Below, one piece after another: positions 22,518-23,664 of a stretch of DNA of 23,664 bases (its first letter is position 1; the number at the start of each line of letters is the position of its first letter). The stretch is from Bacteroidota bacterium (lineage in GTDB: Bacteria; Bacteroidota; Bacteroidia; Bacteroidales; PUMT01): assembly GCA_003567115.1 (NCBI GenBank), contig PXAP01000262.1:1-23664 (forward strand). Reading direction: 5' to 3'. The position numbers and the translations under genes are program-made. The notes below the pieces were generated by a model. The model saw only the letters and a list, made by a program, of their open reading frames with translations. It was not told the origin of the DNA and did not search any database.

Positions 22518-23664
22518 ATGGCAAAGACGAAGACAATATTTGCCTGCCAGAACTGCGGCGTTGAATCTCCTAAATGGATAGGCCGCTGCCCTTCCTGCGG
22601 CGAATGGAACAGTTATGTGGAGCAAATTATCTCCGGTACAGCAAAAAAAACCACTCATGGTGAACAAATAAGGCCGGTGCCTGAACTGCTCACCGGCATA
22701 ACCTCAGCAACGGAATCGCGCCTGAACACACACAGCCGGGAGTTTAACCGTATACTGGGAGGCGGTTTTGTACGCGGATCGGTGATCCTTATCGGAGGAG
22801 AACCAGGAATAGGAAAGTCAACCCTGGCATTGCAGGTAGCCATGCATATGCCCTCAGTCAAAACATTGTATATCTCGGGCGAGGAGAGCAGCAGACAGAT
22901 AAAATTACGTGCCGACCGTATAGAGTCAGACAGCGGTAACTGCTACATATTATGTGAGACCAACCTGGAAGCCATATCTAACCATCTGCAGAATATGAAG
23001 CCCGGCCTGGTCATAATAGATTCCATCCAGACCCTCCAGTCCGATTCGATCGAATCGCCTGCAGGAAGCGTTTCGCAGATAAGGGAAAGTGCTGCAGGAC
23101 TGCTGAGGTATGCAAAGGAATCGTCCACCCCGGTATTACTTATAGGCCATATTACAAAGGAAGGGGGACTGGCGGGACCCAAGGTGCTGGAACATATAGT
23201 CGATGTAGTGCTGCAGTTTGAGGGCGACCAGAACCATTATTACCGGGTGCTCCGTTCACTTAAGAACCGCTATGGCTCAACCTCTGAAATCGGACTTTAC
23301 GAAATGCAGGCCAACGGACTCAGGGAAGTGGATAACCCCTCCGAAATACTTATTACCCGTCACCGGGAAGATATGAGCGGTGTGGCCATCTCGGCAATGG
23401 TAGACGGAATGCGCCCCTTCCTGATAGAGATCCAGGCCCTGATCAGTACAGCCGCCTACGGAACACCGCAACGATCATCCACAGGCTTCGACCTGCGGCG
23501 GCTAAGCATGCTTCTGGCCGTACTTGAAAAGAGAGCAGGGTTCAGGCTCTCGGCCAAGGATGTTTTTCTCAACGTTGCCGGGGGTCTAAAGGTTACAGAC
23601 CCTGCAACTGATCTGGCGGTGATCAGCGCAGTACTTTCATCAGATAATGATCTGCCGGTGGCAC
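22518..23664 (+). CDS. radA: DNA repair protein RadA/Sms (partial, 3' end outside window)
   Basis: The frame starts at ATG 22518 and stays open to the window end, giving 382 of about 455 expected residues. A C4 zinc finger is formed by Cys10, Cys13, Cys24 and Cys27 (CPSCGEW at 24-30). The RecA-like core has Walker A GGEPGIGKS (93-101), Walker B LVIIDS (164-169) and the RadA-specific motif as KNRYG (249-253; KNRFG in most homologues). The C-terminal Lon-like domain begins near residue 280 and is cut by the window edge. RadA is a branch-migration helicase acting in recombinational repair. It sits 97 bases after rfaE2 on the same strand and may be in the same transcript. Confidence 0.96.
   Translation, partial: MAKTKTIFACQNCGVESPKWIGRCPSCGEWNSYVEQIISGTAKKTTHGEQIRPVPELLTGITSATESRLNTHSREFNRILGGGFVRGSVILIGGEPGIGKSTLALQVAMHMPSVKTLYISGEESSRQIKLRADRIESDSGNCYILCETNLEAISNHLQNMKPGLVIIDSIQTLQSDSIESPAGSVSQIRESAAGLLRYAKESSTPVLLIGHITKEGGLAGPKVLEHIVDVVLQFEGDQNHYYRVLRSLKNRYGSTSEIGLYEMQANGLREVDNPSEILITRHREDMSGVAISAMVDGMRPFLIEIQALISTAAYGTPQRSSTGFDLRRLSMLLAVLEKRAGFRLSAKDVFLNVAGGLKVTDPATDLAVISAVLSSDNDLPVA

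Overview
The window reads as an ordinary chromosomal segment of a Bacteroidota bacterium, most likely Bacteroidales or a close relative. The evidence is a set of lineage-typical proteins: a DUF4270 lipoprotein, a CCDC81-type HU/SPOR protein, a membrane-anchored MutS-like ATPase family member and a half-length glycogen-synthase-like protein. Several intergenic regions also carry the Bacteroidota promoter pattern (TTTG, about 20 nt, TAnnTTTG). I see no rRNA, tRNA, CRISPR array, insertion sequence or phage gene. No gene-free stretch exceeds 300 bases.

Layout. 1-1521 (minus): the N-terminal part of a membrane MutS-like protein, cut by the window edge, preceded by a PlsC-type acyltransferase. 1794-4392: a GH130-like protein (plus) convergent with a GT4 glycosyltransferase (minus), with a probable two-way terminator between them. 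4495-7023 (minus): mutS2, divergent from metG (7321-9354), with good promoters on both sides. 9364-10410 (minus): a CCDC81/HU-SPOR membrane protein ending 9 bases from metG.

10558-16916 (plus): a six-gene nucleotide-sugar operon: wbpE-type aminotransferase, wbpD-type acetyltransferase, wbpB-type dehydrogenase, TviB/WbpO-type UDP-HexNAc 6-dehydrogenase, galE and rmlB. The first four make a complete route from UDP-GlcNAc to UDP-2,3-diacetamido-2,3-dideoxy-glucuronic acid. The cluster contains no glycosyltransferase, flippase or polymerase, so it is a precursor-supply cassette. In Porphyromonas gingivalis the same Wbp chemistry feeds A-LPS and the sugar that links type IX secretion cargo to it, which makes this the most interesting part of the window.

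17024-19163 (minus): a short GT5-like protein lacking the usual ADP-glucose-binding motif, followed with overlap by a DUF4270 lipoprotein. 19405-end (plus): panC-panD (4-base overlap), a UPF0104 multi-pass membrane protein, an RfaE2-type heptose-phosphate adenylyltransferase and radA, which is cut by the window end. The intergenic DNA on both sides of panCD holds several inverted repeats.

Several starts were revised from the longest open frame: rmlB to 15861, the GT5-like protein to 19163, the UPF0104 protein to 20862, and panC probably to 19405. Two real genes are partial at the window edges (1-711 minus, 22518-23664 plus).
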